Positions 36,265 through 45,541 of a DNA stretch of 60,466 nt are shown here, piece after piece. The position numbers and the translations under genes were made by a program. This stretch comes from Marisediminicola senii (GTDB lineage Bacteria; Actinomycetota; Actinomycetes; Actinomycetales; Microbacteriaceae): assembly GCF_011057645.1 (NCBI RefSeq), contig NZ_JAALGE010000012.1, forward strand, positions 1-60,466. The letters are read 5' to 3'. How positions within the stretch are numbered: position 1 is the first letter of the stretch; each line of letters opens with the position of its first letter. A model generated the notes under the pieces. It did no database searches, was not told where the DNA came from, and worked only from the letters and a program-made list of their open reading frames with translations.

Positions 36265-37403
36265 CGACCACGCTGCGCGTCATCGTCGACGAGGTCATCG
36301 CTCCGTCATCCACAGGTGTCGGCAGGTATGCCGAAGAGCTGGCCCGGGAACTGATCGCCACCGCACCGTTCGACTGCGAGGTGAGCGGGGTCGTCTCCGC
36401 GTCACCCGAGGCCGACTACGACCGGCTGCGGGAACTGCTCCCCGGCATGTCGCACCTGTTCAAGAGCGCGCTTGCCCGCCGGGAGCTGTACCTCGCCTGG
36501 CAGCGCGGCTTCACCCGGCTGCCCGGCAGCGGCATGGTGCACGCGCCGAGCCTGCTCGCCCCGCTCGCCCGGCACGACAGCGTCAATTCGATCGGCGACC
36601 AGACCGCGGTCACCGTGCACGACGTCGTCGCCTGGACGCACCCGGACAGCATGACTCCACGCCAGGTCGCCTGGCACAAGTCGACCGTCAAGCGCGCGGC
36701 CCGCTACGCCGACGCGGTCGTCGTTCCCACCTACACGGTCGCCGCACAGCTCGGCGAGCTCGTCGACTTCGGTGACCGCATCCGCGTCATCGGCGGGGCG
36801 GCGAGCGAGCGCCTCACCGTGGGCGACGATGTGGATGCCAGAGCCGACGCGCTCGGACTCCCCGAGCGCTACGTGCTCACGACCGCGACCCTCGAACCCC
36901 GCAAGCAGCTGCGCGCGCTCCTGCAGTCCCTCGCGACCGAGCAGGACGCGGGACTCCCGCTGGTCATCATCGGGGCGGGCGACTGGCGCGACCAGACGGT
37001 CAGCGCGGTGGCTGCGGAGGCCGGGGTGGCGCCGGAACGCGTCATCCACCTCGGCACGGTCAGCGACGACGACCTCTCGGTCGCACTCGACCGCGCGGCC
37101 GTGTTCGCGTTCCCGAGCCTCGGCGAGGGATTCGGGCTGCCCGTACTCGAGGCATTCCGCTTCGGCACGCCCGTCGTGCACTCGCAGGACCCCGCGGTGG
37201 TCGAGGTCGCGGCGGGCGCCGGCATCACGGTGCCGTCCGACGACGCGGCGGAATACCCCGACCGGCTCGCGGCGGCCATCTCATCGGTCGTCGGCGACGC
37301 GGCGTGGGCCGCGCGGCTCGGCGTCGCCGGTCGCGACCGTTCCCGCGCGTTCAGCTGGCGCGACTCCGCCCAGCGCGTCTGGCAGCTGCACGCCGACCTG
37401 TAG
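36261..37403 (+). CDS. GT4 family glycosyltransferase
   Basis: A 380-residue GT-B enzyme. STGVGRYAEELARELI near 17 is the N-terminal acceptor-side motif of mannosyl/rhamnosyl-type GT4 proteins. TATLEPRKQLRALLQ near 208 and FPSLGEGFGLPVLEAFRFG near 282 give the E-x7-E donor-binding pattern. It is translationally coupled to rmlD through GTGA, pointing to a deoxyhexose glycan, although the donor sugar is not proven. A GC-rich hairpin follows the stop. Confidence 0.88.
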   Translation: MTTTLRVIVDEVIAPSSTGVGRYAEELARELIATAPFDCEVSGVVSASPEADYDRLRELLPGMSHLFKSALARRELYLAWQRGFTRLPGSGMVHAPSLLAPLARHDSVNSIGDQTAVTVHDVVAWTHPDSMTPRQVAWHKSTVKRAARYADAVVVPTYTVAAQLGELVDFGDRIRVIGGAASERLTVGDDVDARADALGLPERYVLTTATLEPRKQLRALLQSLATEQDAGLPLVIIGAGDWRDQTVSAVAAEAGVAPERVIHLGTVSDDDLSVALDRAAVFAFPSLGEGFGLPVLEAFRFGTPVVHSQDPAVVEVAAGAGITVPSDDAAEYPDRLAAAISSVVGDAAWAARLGVAGRDRSRAFSWRDSAQRVWQLHADL

Positions 37404-37435
37404 CGGCTGGGCCCGCCCGGCTGTAGCGTCCAGTC

Positions 37436-37454
37436 CCGACCCCGCGCGGGTCGG
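37436..37454. terminator. bidirectional hairpin terminator
   Basis: CCGACCC (37436-37442) pairs with GGGTCGG (37448-37454) around CGCGC. It lies between the convergent gene ends at 37403 and 37468. Confidence 0.65.
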
Positions 37455-37467
37455 CCCGCCCCCGCCC

Positions 37468-38796
37468 CTACCCCGCGGCGACGGCGGCGGCGAGCGTCTG
37501 CTGCACGAGCGCATGGATGTACTCGTAGTCGGGTTCGTTGGTATTCACGAGGTCGGGCACCAGCTCGAGCGTCGTGATCGGCTGCGTCCTGGCCTTCGTT
37601 CCCATGTCGACGAAGCGGGGCAGGATGCCCGATGGCACGTCGGTGCTCACCACCTGCGATCCCGCGGCGGCGATGCCCTGGAACTTGCTCAGCACGTTGC
37701 GGGGTTCGAACTGCGCGAGCATCGCCTCCTGCACCTGCCGCTGGCGTTCCATGCGGTCGTAGTCGGATGCCTCGAAACGCGACCTCGCGTACCAGAGGGC
37801 GGCGGCGCCATCCATTCGCTGCACCCCGGCCTCGAAGTAGCCGTATGGCTCGGTCGAGGTGATGGGGCCGTAGGGAAAGCGCTCTGCCACGTCGATGTCG
37901 ATGCCGCCGAGCGAGTCGATGAGGTCGGCGAAGCCCTGCATGTCGACGAGCACGTAGTACTGCAGGGTGAGCCCGGTGATGCCGGAGACGGCGTCGCGCG
38001 TCGCCTCGATGCCGGGGTTGCTGCCGTTCGCCTCTGCCTCTGGGTACAGCTCCGGGTGCTCGATGCCGTAGGTATAGAGGTAGCTCACGAGGCACAGGTC
38101 GCCGCAGTCGTACCCGTCGGGGAACTCGCCCCACAGGGGAGATCCCTCGGAGAACTGGGCGCGCTCGAAGTTGCGGGGAACGCCGATCATCGTGGTCGCC
38201 CCGGTGTCGGCGTCGATGCTCACGACCGAGAGGCTGTCCGGTCGCATGCCGGTGCGGTCGGGCCCGGCGTCACCGCCCAGCAGCAGGATGTTGTAGCGCC
38301 CGTCGACCGGGTCCTGGTAGTTGCCGTCGGCGAACATCGACGACACGGTGTCGCGGGTGACCCCGGCCACCATCGAGCCGTAGCCCACCACCCCCGCACT
38401 CAGCACGAGCAGCCCGACCGACAGCGCGGCGATCGCCGGCCGCGCCTTCGGCCAGGCGCGGACGATGCGCACCAGCCGCAGCGTGTCGATGGTCAGCACC
38501 ACCCACAGCACGGCATACGCGGCGAGCACGACCTGCAGCAGGGTGAGCGCGATCACGTTGGTCGCGACCCAGTAGATCGGGGTCGGCCAGAGCAAGAACA
38601 CGACGACGCCTACGGCGACCGCGGTCCACAGCGAGAACGTCGCGCGCACGCCGAAGCGACCGAGCGTGCGGCTGCCGGCGAGCAGCTGCGCGGAGCCGGG
38701 AATGAGAAAATTGAGGCCGACCAGCCACCACGCACGCTTCGTCATCGTGCCAGGTGACCGGAGGTCGGGGTGCCTCACGGGGCTGGGGGTTGTCAC
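37468..38796 (-). CDS. LytR-CpsA-Psr (LCP) family glycan ligase
   Basis: A 442-residue membrane protein. Four hydrophobic segments occupy residues about 20-155, followed by an extracytoplasmic LCP domain (165-400). [15 protein letters not shown] and [11 protein letters not shown] carry the Asp and Arg residues that bind the polyprenyl pyrophosphate, and [24 protein letters not shown] is canonical. LCP enzymes transfer undecaprenyl-linked glycans to peptidoglycan, so it is the best candidate for attaching the glycan made by this locus. The GTG overlaps the purE stop as GTGA. Confidence 0.92.
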   Translation of the reverse strand: MTTPSPVRHPDLRSPGTMTKRAWWLVGLNFLIPGSAQLLAGSRTLGRFGVRATFSLWTAVAVGVVVFLLWPTPIYWVATNVIALTLLQVVLAAYAVLWVVLTIDTLRLVRIVRAWPKARPAIAALSVGLLVLSAGVVGYGSMVAGVTRDTVSSMFADGNYQDPVDGRYNILLLGGDAGPDRTGMRPDSLSVVSIDADTGATTMIGVPRNFERAQFSEGSPLWGEFPDGYDCGDLCLVSYLYTYGIEHPELYPEAEANGSNPGIEATRDAVSGITGLTLQYYVLVDMQGFADLIDSLGGIDIDVAERFPYGPITSTEPYGYFEAGVQRMDGAAALWYARSRFEASDYDRMERQRQVQEAMLAQFEPRNVLSKFQGIAAAGSQVVSTDVPSGILPRFVDMGTKARTQPITTLELVPDLVNTNEPDYEYIHALVQQTLAAAVAAG

Positions 38797-39308
38797 AGGG
38801 AGGATTTGAGCGTCGCATTCTTCGTATCGACGAGCTCCCCCAGCTGCGCCTGGTGTTCAGAGAGTCTGGCAGTAAGGGCCTGGTTGGATGCCGCGAGCAT
38901 GCGGATCGCGAGCAGACCCGCGTTCTGCGCGCCGCCGATCGACACCGTCGCCACCGGAACGCCCGCGGGCATCTGCACGATCGACAGCAGCGAGTCGAGG
39001 CCGTCGAGGCGGGACAGCGGAACAGGCACGCCAATCACCGGCAGCGTCGTCACCGAGGCCAGCATGCCTGGCAGGTGTGCGGCTCCCCCGGCTCCGGCGA
39101 TGATCGAGTGGATGCCGCGTGCCGCCGCGTCCTTGCCGAACGCGATCATGCGCTCGGGGGTGCGGTGCGCCGAGAGCACCTCGACCTCGACCTCGATGCC
39201 GAACTCGCGCAGCACCTCGTAGGCCGCCTTCATGACCGGCCAGTCGGAGTCCGATCCCATGACGACGGCGACGATCGGCTCAGGCATGGTTGCCACTGTA
39301 GTTGTCAC
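38793..39308 (-). CDS. purE: 5-(carboxyamino)imidazole ribonucleotide mutase
   Basis: A 171-residue class I PurE of purine synthesis. GSDSDWPVM near 18, [10 protein letters not shown] near 45 and [11 protein letters not shown] near 72 are the conserved active-site segments. It acts directly on the product of PurK, encoded 13 bp upstream. I chose the GTG at 39308, which has GGAG seven bases before it; the ATG at 39287 would be seven residues shorter with no good ribosome site. Confidence 0.95.
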   Translation of the reverse strand: MTTTVATMPEPIVAVVMGSDSDWPVMKAAYEVLREFGIEVEVEVLSAHRTPERMIAFGKDAAARGIHSIIAGAGGAAHLPGMLASVTTLPVIGVPVPLSRLDGLDSLLSIVQMPAGVPVATVSIGGAQNAGLLAIRMLAASNQALTARLSEHQAQLGELVDTKNATLKSSL

Positions 39309-39321
39309 GTCGTGGCTCCGA

Positions 39322-40506
39322 TCACGCCGTGCCGTCCGTCCCGCCATCCGCCGGGAATTCGACGGCAGACTCGAGCGGCGTGTCGGTTCCGAGCAGCACG
39401 GCGGCCGAGCGGGCCTGCCACACGACGTCGTCGAGGTCGTCGCCGCCCACCGTGACGTGGCCGACCTTGCGGCCGGGGCGCGGCTCCTTTCCGTACAGGG
39501 TGACCTTCGCCATGGGCTGGTCGGCGAGCGCGGCGGGGAGTGCGTCGGCGAGGGATCCGGCCTGCGGCCCCCCGAGGACGTTGATCATCACCGACCACGT
39601 GTCGCGGCATCCCGTCGCTCCCAGCGGCAGGTCGAGCACCGCGCGCAGGTGCTGCTCGAACTGGCTGGTGGTCGAGCCGTCGATGGTCCAGTGCCCGGTG
39701 TTGTGCGGGCGCATCGCGAGTTCGTTGACGAGCACCCGGTCGTCGGTGGTCTCGAACAGCTCGACCGCGAACACGCCGGTGACGTCGAGGTTCTCGGCGA
39801 TGCTCCTGGCGATGTCGGATGCCACGTCGGCGACCCTGCCGGCAGAGCGGGGGGCGGGCGCGATGACCTCGGCGCACACGCCATTCCGCTGCACGCTCTC
39901 GACCACCGGCCACTCCATCATGTCGCCGGAGGGGCGCCGCGCGACCATCTTGGCGAGCTCACGACGAAACTCGACGAGTTCCTCGACGAGCAGGTCGTCG
40001 CCGCTGTCGAGCCAGTCGCGGGCGTCGTCGGCCGACGACACGACGCGCACGCCCTTGCCGTCGTAGCCGCCGGTCGCGGTCTTGAGCACGGCGCGGCCGC
40101 CGTGGTCGGCCAGGAACGCGGTGAGGTCGGCCGCCGTCTGCACGCGGGCCCAGTCCGGCATCGGGATGCCGAGCTCGCCGAGCCGCTCGCGCATGCTCAG
40201 CTTGTTCTGGGCGAACTGCAGCGCGTGTGGCCCTGGACGCACCGCGATGCCGCGCTCCACGAGTTCGCGCAGCACGGCCTGCGGAACGTGCTCGTGGTCG
40301 AACGTGATGACGTCGACGGTGTCGGCGAAACGAAGGACGTCGTCGGCGTCGCGGTAGTCACCGACCGCCGTCGCGGCGATCCCGGCAGGAGTTCCGTCGT
40401 TTTCGGCGAGCACGCGCAGCTCGATGCCGAGGCTGAGGGCGGCGGGGATCATCATGCGGGCGAGCTGGCCCCCGCCGATGACCCCGACGATCGGCGCGTC
40501 GGTCAT
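39322..40506 (-). CDS. purK: 5-(carboxyamino)imidazole ribonucleotide synthase
   Basis: A 394-residue ATP-grasp enzyme that carboxylates AIR using ATP and bicarbonate. [13 protein letters not shown] near 7 is the PurK signature, and [16 protein letters not shown] near 143, VFAVELFET near 262 and [16 protein letters not shown] near 279 are the ATP-grasp and substrate segments. ATG 40506 overlaps the preceding stop as ATGA, so purK and purE are translated with the UDP-sugar dehydrogenase. Confidence 0.95.
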   Translation of the reverse strand: MTDAPIVGVIGGGQLARMMIPAALSLGIELRVLAENDGTPAGIAATAVGDYRDADDVLRFADTVDVITFDHEHVPQAVLRELVERGIAVRPGPHALQFAQNKLSMRERLGELGIPMPDWARVQTAADLTAFLADHGGRAVLKTATGGYDGKGVRVVSSADDARDWLDSGDDLLVEELVEFRRELAKMVARRPSGDMMEWPVVESVQRNGVCAEVIAPAPRSAGRVADVASDIARSIAENLDVTGVFAVELFETTDDRVLVNELAMRPHNTGHWTIDGSTTSQFEQHLRAVLDLPLGATGCRDTWSVMINVLGGPQAGSLADALPAALADQPMAKVTLYGKEPRPGRKVGHVTVGGDDLDDVVWQARSAAVLLGTDTPLESAVEFPADGGTDGTA

Positions 40507-41810
40507 GGCCGTCCGAGCGCCCGGTAGGTCCACCCGGCGCCGCGCCAGGCGGCGGGGTCGAGGCAGTTGCGCCCGTCGACGATCGCGCGGCGTTCGACGA
40601 GGGCGCCGACCGCCTCGGGGTCGAGTTCGCGGTACTGCTTCCACTCGGTGAGCAGCAGCACGGCGTCTGCGCCCTTCACCGCTTCTTCTGCGGTGGTGAC
40701 GTAGTCGGCGTCCGGGTAGCGGCGGCGCGAGGTCTCGACGGCCTCCGGGTCGGTGGCGATCACGTGCGCGCCGAGTTCGGCCAGCCGGATGGCCACGTCG
40801 AGTGCCGGCGAGTCGCGCACGTCGTCGGAGTCGGGCTTGAACGCGAGGCCGAGCACGGCGATGTTCTTGCCGCGCAGGTCGCCGCCCACCACCTCGGTGG
40901 CGAGGTCGACCATGCGCTCGCGGCGGCGGAGGTTGATACTGTCGACCTCGCGCAGGAAGCTGAGCGCCTGGTCGACGCCGAGTTCCTCGGCCCTGGCCAT
41001 GAACGCGCGGATGTCCTTCGGCAGGCAGCCGCCGCCGAAGCCGAGGCCGGCGTTGAGGAACCGGCGGCCGATGCGGGCGTCGTAGCCGATGGCGTCGGCG
41101 AGCTGGGTGACGTCGGCCCCGGTGGCCTCGGCGACTTCGGCCATCGCGTTGATGAACGAGATCTTGGTGGCGAGGAAGGCGTTGGCGGCGACCTTGACGA
41201 GCTCGGCGGTCGCGTAGTCGGTGACGACCTTGGGCGTTCCGCCGGCGAGGGCGGAAGCGTAGACGCCGTCAAGGGCGGCTTCGGCGGATGCATCGTCCTG
41301 GCCGATCCCGTAGACGAGGCGATCGGGCGTCAGGGTGTCCTTCACCGCGAATCCCTCGCGCAGGAACTCCGGATTCCAGGCGAGCGTCGCCCCGGAGCCG
41401 GACGCCGCGACGACGTCGGCCAGGCGGGCCGCGGTGCCGACCGGCACGGTCGACTTGCCGACTACGAGGTCGCCCGCGGCGAGGTGCGGGAGCAGCGCGT
41501 CGACCGCGGCATCCACGTAGCGCAGGTCGGCTGCGTTACTGTCGCCGAGCTGCGGGGTGCCGACGGCGACGAAGTGCACGGTCGCGCCGGCGGCCTCCGA
41601 GATGTCGGTGGTGAAGGTGAGGCGGCCGGATGCCATGGCCGAGGTGAGCAGTTCGGGGAGGCCGGGTTCGAAGAACGGGGGCTTGCCAGAGGCGAGCATC
41701 TCGATCTTCGCGGCGTCGACGTCGATGCCGACCACCTCGTGCCCGAGCTCGGCCATACAGGCGGCGTGCACGGCCCCGAGGTAACCGCACCCCACAACGG
41801 AAACTCTCAT
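40503..41810 (-). CDS. UDP-glucose/GDP-mannose 6-dehydrogenase family protein
   Basis: A 435-residue dehydrogenase. VSVVGCGYLGAVHAAC at 3-18 binds NAD, STVPVGTAARL is conserved, NPEFLREG near 148 and the catalytic Cys in GFGGGCLPKD (about residue 260) complete the active site. It most likely oxidises UDP-glucose to UDP-glucuronate for the glycan locus; the ugd identity is likely but other UDP-hexoses are possible. ATG 41810 is chosen because GGAG lies six bases upstream. A TAGTGT box at 41855-41860 (minus strand) would start an operon with purK, purE and the LCP gene. Confidence 0.92.
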   Translation of the reverse strand: MRVSVVGCGYLGAVHAACMAELGHEVVGIDVDAAKIEMLASGKPPFFEPGLPELLTSAMASGRLTFTTDISEAAGATVHFVAVGTPQLGDSNAADLRYVDAAVDALLPHLAAGDLVVGKSTVPVGTAARLADVVAASGSGATLAWNPEFLREGFAVKDTLTPDRLVYGIGQDDASAEAALDGVYASALAGGTPKVVTDYATAELVKVAANAFLATKISFINAMAEVAEATGADVTQLADAIGYDARIGRRFLNAGLGFGGGCLPKDIRAFMARAEELGVDQALSFLREVDSINLRRRERMVDLATEVVGGDLRGKNIAVLGLAFKPDSDDVRDSPALDVAIRLAELGAHVIATDPEAVETSRRRYPDADYVTTAEEAVKGADAVLLLTEWKQYRELDPEAVGALVERRAIVDGRNCLDPAAWRGAGWTYRALGRP

Positions 41811-41878
41811 CCCATTCTCCAATCGCACCGGCCTTCAATCGGCCCAGCGACAGCACACTATCCGAGAACGGAGAACGC

Positions 41879-42427
41879 TCAGCGCAGGCCCCACGGCCCG
41901 GTGTCGAAGGTGCCGCCGGTCTCTTCGGCCTGCCGGCGGGCGGCGATCGGGTTGGCGCTTTTCTCCATCAGGTCGGTCAGCGCGGCCTGCACGAGGTCGG
42001 CAGACGGCACGTCGCGCAGCCGAACCGGGCGGCCCGATCCGGTGCTGATCAGCACGTCGCCGCTGCCCGCGAGGCTCTGGAATGCGTTCTTGCGCACGGT
42101 GATGTCGTACCCGCGGCTGTGCAGCAGTTCCTGGCGGGTGCGCACGAACAGCCCGTGGCGCAGCACGACCCGGCGGGTGGTGATCGTATAGCGCTTTCCC
42201 AGCCAGAACAGCGTCGGCAGCAGGCAGAGAAGAGTGAACAGGATCGCCCCGCCGACGAGTACCGCGAGGTTCTGCCACTCCTCGGCGAACTGCCCGTACC
42301 CGTAGCCGGTGGCCCCGGCGAGGGCGATGAGCAGAACGGCCGGCCAGAACAGCTTGCGGCCGTGGGGGCGCAGGCGGGCGACGATGCGCTCCCCCTCCGG
42401 CGCGGGCTGCTCGCCCTCAGATGACAT
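41879..42427 (-). CDS. PH-domain membrane protein
   Basis: A 182-residue protein with two membrane helices (about 28-45 and 55-75) followed by a bacterial PH-like domain: GKRYTITTRRVVLRHGLFVRTRQELLHSRGYDITV near 78-112, which is characteristic of the bPH_2/YdbT type. The role is unknown. It begins 3 bp after birA and is probably in the same message. Confidence 0.8.
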   Translation of the reverse strand: MSSEGEQPAPEGERIVARLRPHGRKLFWPAVLLIALAGATGYGYGQFAEEWQNLAVLVGGAILFTLLCLLPTLFWLGKRYTITTRRVVLRHGLFVRTRQELLHSRGYDITVRKNAFQSLAGSGDVLISTGSGRPVRLRDVPSADLVQAALTDLMEKSANPIAARRQAEETGGTFDTGPWGLR

Positions 42428-42430
42428 GGA

Positions 42431-43216
42431 TCATTCATACCTCAGATGGGTCACGTCGCCCGCGGCGACGGCCTGCCGCGCGCCGTCGCGACCAGTGACG
42501 ACGAGGCGACCGGAGTCGTCGATGTCGACGGCGTCGCCGAGCAGGGTGCTGCCGTCTGGCAGCTCGACCCTCACGGTCTGGCCGGGGGTGCTGCAGGTGG
42601 CGACCACGCTGTCGCGCGCGTCGCTGTCCCCGGTGATGAACCCGGCATAGAGCGGCCGCAGCTCGGCGAGCCACGCGTCGAGCACCGTGCGCGCGAGGTC
42701 GCCGGGCAGCGGGTCGCCGGTCGCCGCGGCCTCGATGAGCAGCGACGTCGCGGTGGGCACCGGCAGCGCGTCGTCGGGAATGGTCAGGTTCACGCCGGCA
42801 CCGACGATGACGCCGTCGCCGCCCGGCAGCAGCTCGGCGAGGATGCCGCACACCTTTCGCCCGCGCACGAGCACGTCGTTCGGCCACTTGAGGCTCGGCG
42901 CACTGCCGGGCACGACGGACTGCACGGCCCGCGTCATGGCGACGCCGGCGAGCAGCGGCATCCACCCCCACCTCTCGATGTCGACCGGCGTACCGTTCGC
43001 CGATGCGGGGCGCAGCAGCACCGAGGCCGCGAGGCACTGCCCCGGCGGGGCGATCCAGGTGCGGCCCAGCCGACCGCGCCCTCCGGTCTGGTTCGTGGTC
43101 GCGACGACGGTGAACTCTGCGGCGCCGGGCACCCGCGCCCGCAGTTCGTCATTGGTGGATGCCGCGGCGTCGAGCACCACGACGGTCGGGGCAGCGGATT
43201 CTCGGGGCAGCGGCAT
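42431..43216 (-). CDS. birA: biotin-[acetyl-CoA-carboxylase] ligase
   Basis: A 261-residue biotin protein ligase. GRGRLGRTW (46-54) is the biotinyl-AMP loop, and LKWPNDVLVRGRKVCGIL near 109 holds the catalytic Lys and biotin-binding residues. There is no N-terminal DNA-binding domain, so it is an enzyme only, not a repressor. Its substrate, the biotin domain of the carboxylase alpha chain, is encoded at 54574-56340. A TAGCCT box six bases before the ATG suggests a leaderless start. Confidence 0.94.
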   Translation of the reverse strand: MPLPRESAAPTVVVLDAAASTNDELRARVPGAAEFTVVATTNQTGGRGRLGRTWIAPPGQCLAASVLLRPASANGTPVDIERWGWMPLLAGVAMTRAVQSVVPGSAPSLKWPNDVLVRGRKVCGILAELLPGGDGVIVGAGVNLTIPDDALPVPTATSLLIEAAATGDPLPGDLARTVLDAWLAELRPLYAGFITGDSDARDSVVATCSTPGQTVRVELPDGSTLLGDAVDIDDSGRLVVTGRDGARQAVAAGDVTHLRYE

Positions 43217-43222
43217 GCCCTC

Positions 43223-43228
43223 AGGCTA
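43223..43228 (-). promoter_or_regulatory. -10 box of leaderless birA promoter
   Basis: TAGCCT on the minus strand, six bases upstream of the ATG at 43216. Confidence 0.5.
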
Positions 43229-43258
43229 TCGACGCGGGTACCACCGGGGTGACCGCCG

Positions 43259-44557
43259 CTATCGTCGCGACATCGACGGCGCGGTCGCCGGCCGGTGCAC
43301 CCGCTCCGCCCGCCGACGGTTCGCGAGGCGCCGCGGGTACCGCAGCGCGAGCACCACCCAGCGTGCGGGCGTGCCGACCGCGATGGCGAGGTGCCCCGAC
43401 AGTGACGTGTCGTAGGAGCCGAGGGCCCGCTTGCGGTCCCAGATGCGGCGCAGGTTGCCGCCGAGCGACCCGCGGTGCTGCGCCCGGAGCGGGATGGGGC
43501 TCGCGGCGTGCGCCGTGACCAGCGCGTCGATGCGCTCGACCCAGTCGTCGGTGCACTCGTCGTGCAGGTAGTTGTCGGCCAGCCACGATTCGCGCACGCG
43601 GGCGAAGTCGCCCGTGATGAGGGCGCGGGAGCTGCCGAACAGGCCGCTGCCCTCGAAGACCGGGTTGATCAGGTCGTCGCTCACGCCGAAGTCGTCGAGA
43701 ACGAGCACCGGCAGGCCCATTGCCGCCGCCTCGATGGCGGCGGTCGAGCTGACCGTCACCAGCGCGGCAGCCTGGTCGAGGTGCCGCAGCATGGGTCCGC
43801 TGGCCACCACCAGGTTGGGCGGCACGTTCGGCATCTCGGCGAGCAGGTCGGTGTACGGGTACTTCTCCGCGTGGGTCTGCTGTTCGCCGACCACCGCTCG
43901 GATCTTGATCACCACGCGGCGGCGCGGGTGGCCGCGGGCGGCCTGTGCGAGCCACGACAGCACGAGCTGCCGGTCCTCCTTCGAGCGGGGAACCTTGGCC
44001 TGCGCCGCGAACACGATGTCGCGGCCGGGTGCAGTCACCGTGCGTTCCCGCGGCAGGAAGGGCAGCGTACCGAGTGCGAACTGCTGCTCCATTCCCATCT
44101 GCGCGGCGAGCCAGGTGAACTCGCGAATCTCCCGCACGCTGTGCAGCAGCATCAGGTCGACCTGCGCACGGTAGTAGAGGGCCTTGCGGGTGGCCGGGAT
44201 CGAGATTCCGGGCAGCCCGCCGACGAGCACCGGTCGTCGACGGCCCGCCAGCGTCGCGGCCTCGACGATGGAGCGCACCAGCACGCGCACGACGGGTCCG
44301 CGCACCGACAGCAGTACGACGTCGAACGGGGTGTCACCATCCGCGATCAGGTCGGCGACCCCGGCGAGGTCGACGACGGGAGGCAGCGCTGCCGCGAACC
44401 GGGTTCCGGCGAGCGCGGTCGCGGTCTGTGCCGCGCTCGGCGCGGCCGGGTTGGCGAGCACGACGAGCTGCGCGTTCCAGCTCTCCGGCGCGCGCTCGAG
44501 CACCGCCGCACCCCACTTGAGGTACGAATCGGAGTCGGTGAGCGCCAGCACCCTCAC
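43259..44557 (-). CDS. DUF6716-like putative glycosyltransferase
   Basis: A 432-residue protein that I place by context and overall pattern in the DUF6716 group of putative glycosyltransferases. It looks GT-B-like: two alpha/beta halves, with LVTVSSTAAIEAAAMGLPVLVLDD near 260, a donor-side motif similar to polysialyl- and CDP-glycerol-type transferases. A basic tail of 50 residues could touch the membrane. It follows neuB and the CMP-sugar synthetase on the same strand, so it may transfer a CMP-activated nonulosonate. A GTG at 44557 starts the frame just after a 15-bp repeat tract. Confidence 0.65.
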   Translation of the reverse strand: MRVLALTDSDSYLKWGAAVLERAPESWNAQLVVLANPAAPSAAQTATALAGTRFAAALPPVVDLAGVADLIADGDTPFDVVLLSVRGPVVRVLVRSIVEAATLAGRRRPVLVGGLPGISIPATRKALYYRAQVDLMLLHSVREIREFTWLAAQMGMEQQFALGTLPFLPRERTVTAPGRDIVFAAQAKVPRSKEDRQLVLSWLAQAARGHPRRRVVIKIRAVVGEQQTHAEKYPYTDLLAEMPNVPPNLVVASGPMLRHLDQAAALVTVSSTAAIEAAAMGLPVLVLDDFGVSDDLINPVFEGSGLFGSSRALITGDFARVRESWLADNYLHDECTDDWVERIDALVTAHAASPIPLRAQHRGSLGGNLRRIWDRKRALGSYDTSLSGHLAIAVGTPARWVVLALRYPRRLANRRRAERVHRPATAPSMSRR

Positions 44558-44581
44558 GCGGTGCCCGCCCTCACGCCGTGC

Positions 44582-44656
44582 CAGCCAGCGCCGGGCCAGC
44601 CCACGCCGGGCCAGCCCACGCCGAACCTTCCAGCGCCGGGCTCGCCCACGCCGGAC
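44582..44656. repeat. 15-bp tandem repeat (5 units)
   Basis: Five 15-bp units near CAGCCCACGCCGGGC occupy 44582-44656 in the gap between the NeuB stop and the DUF6716-like start. The period is a multiple of three, but the tract lies outside the flanking reading frames as called. Copy number may vary. Confidence 0.8.
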
Positions 44657-44662
44657 CCGCCG

Positions 44663-45535
44663 TCACGCATCGACACGGCGCAGCTTCGCCATCGGGGCAT
44701 GCTCGCCGGGGAAGACCCGCTTGACGCCGTCACCCATGGCCTCGCCGACGATGCGGATGTCGCGTACGAGGTGTTCGAATCCGGCGGGCTCGAGGGATGC
44801 CGCGTGGTCGGAGCCCCACATCGTGCGATCCATCGTGATGTGCCGCTCGACGGCGACGGCCCCGAGTGCGACGGCGGCGATCGAGACCTGCAACCCTCGC
44901 TCGTGGCCGGAGTACCCGATCGGCACGCCGGCGTAGCGGCGGCGCAGGGTCTCGATGGTGCGCAGGTTCACCTCGTCGTGCGGTAGCGGGTAGGTCGAGG
45001 TCGCGTGCATCATGACCAGGCGGTCGGTGCCGAGCACCGCGACAGCGGCGTCGATCTGCTCGATGGTCGACATTCCGGTCGAGAGGATCACCGGCTTGCC
45101 TGTCGCGGCGAGCGCGTGCAGCAGGCCGATGTCGGTGACCGACGCCGATGCGACCTTGTGCGCGACGACGTTGAGGTCTTCGAGGAACTCGACGGATGGT
45201 TCGTCCCACGGCGATGCGAACCAGGCGAGACCGCGCAGCGTCGCGTGGTCGCCGATCTCGATGTACTGCTCACGGTCGAATTCGACGCGGTACCGGTAGT
45301 CGAGGTAGGTCATGGTGCCCCACGGCGTCTCGCGCAGGGTCGACTTCATGTGCTCCGGCGTGGCGATGGCCGGGGTGCGCTTCTGGAACTTGACAGCCTG
45401 GGCGCCCGCGCCGGCCGCGACGTCGATGAGCTGCTTGGCGAGCTCGACCGAGCCGTTGTGGTTGAGTCCGATCTCCGCGATCACGTAGACCGAGAGGTCG
45501 GTTCCGATGGCGGTACCGCCGATGTCGATGGGCAT
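44663..45535 (-). CDS. neuB: N-acetylneuraminate synthase family protein lacking SAF domain
   Basis: A 290-residue TIM-barrel enzyme that condenses phosphoenolpyruvate with a six-carbon amino sugar to form a nonulosonic acid. YVIAEIGLNHNGS near 17, AVKFQKR near 47, KVASASVTDI near 126, ILSTGMST near 150 and IGYSGHERG near 206 are typical NeuB motifs. It ends right after the barrel: the C-terminal SAF (antifreeze-like) domain of about 60 residues, which helps close the active site in most NeuB proteins, is absent. Product could be sialic, legionaminic or pseudaminic acid. Six bases separate it from the upstream synthetase. Confidence 0.88.
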   Translation of the reverse strand: MPIDIGGTAIGTDLSVYVIAEIGLNHNGSVELAKQLIDVAAGAGAQAVKFQKRTPAIATPEHMKSTLRETPWGTMTYLDYRYRVEFDREQYIEIGDHATLRGLAWFASPWDEPSVEFLEDLNVVAHKVASASVTDIGLLHALAATGKPVILSTGMSTIEQIDAAVAVLGTDRLVMMHATSTYPLPHDEVNLRTIETLRRRYAGVPIGYSGHERGLQVSIAAVALGAVAVERHITMDRTMWGSDHAASLEPAGFEHLVRDIRIVGEAMGDGVKRVFPGEHAPMAKLRRVDA

Positions 45536-45541
45536 GGTGGC

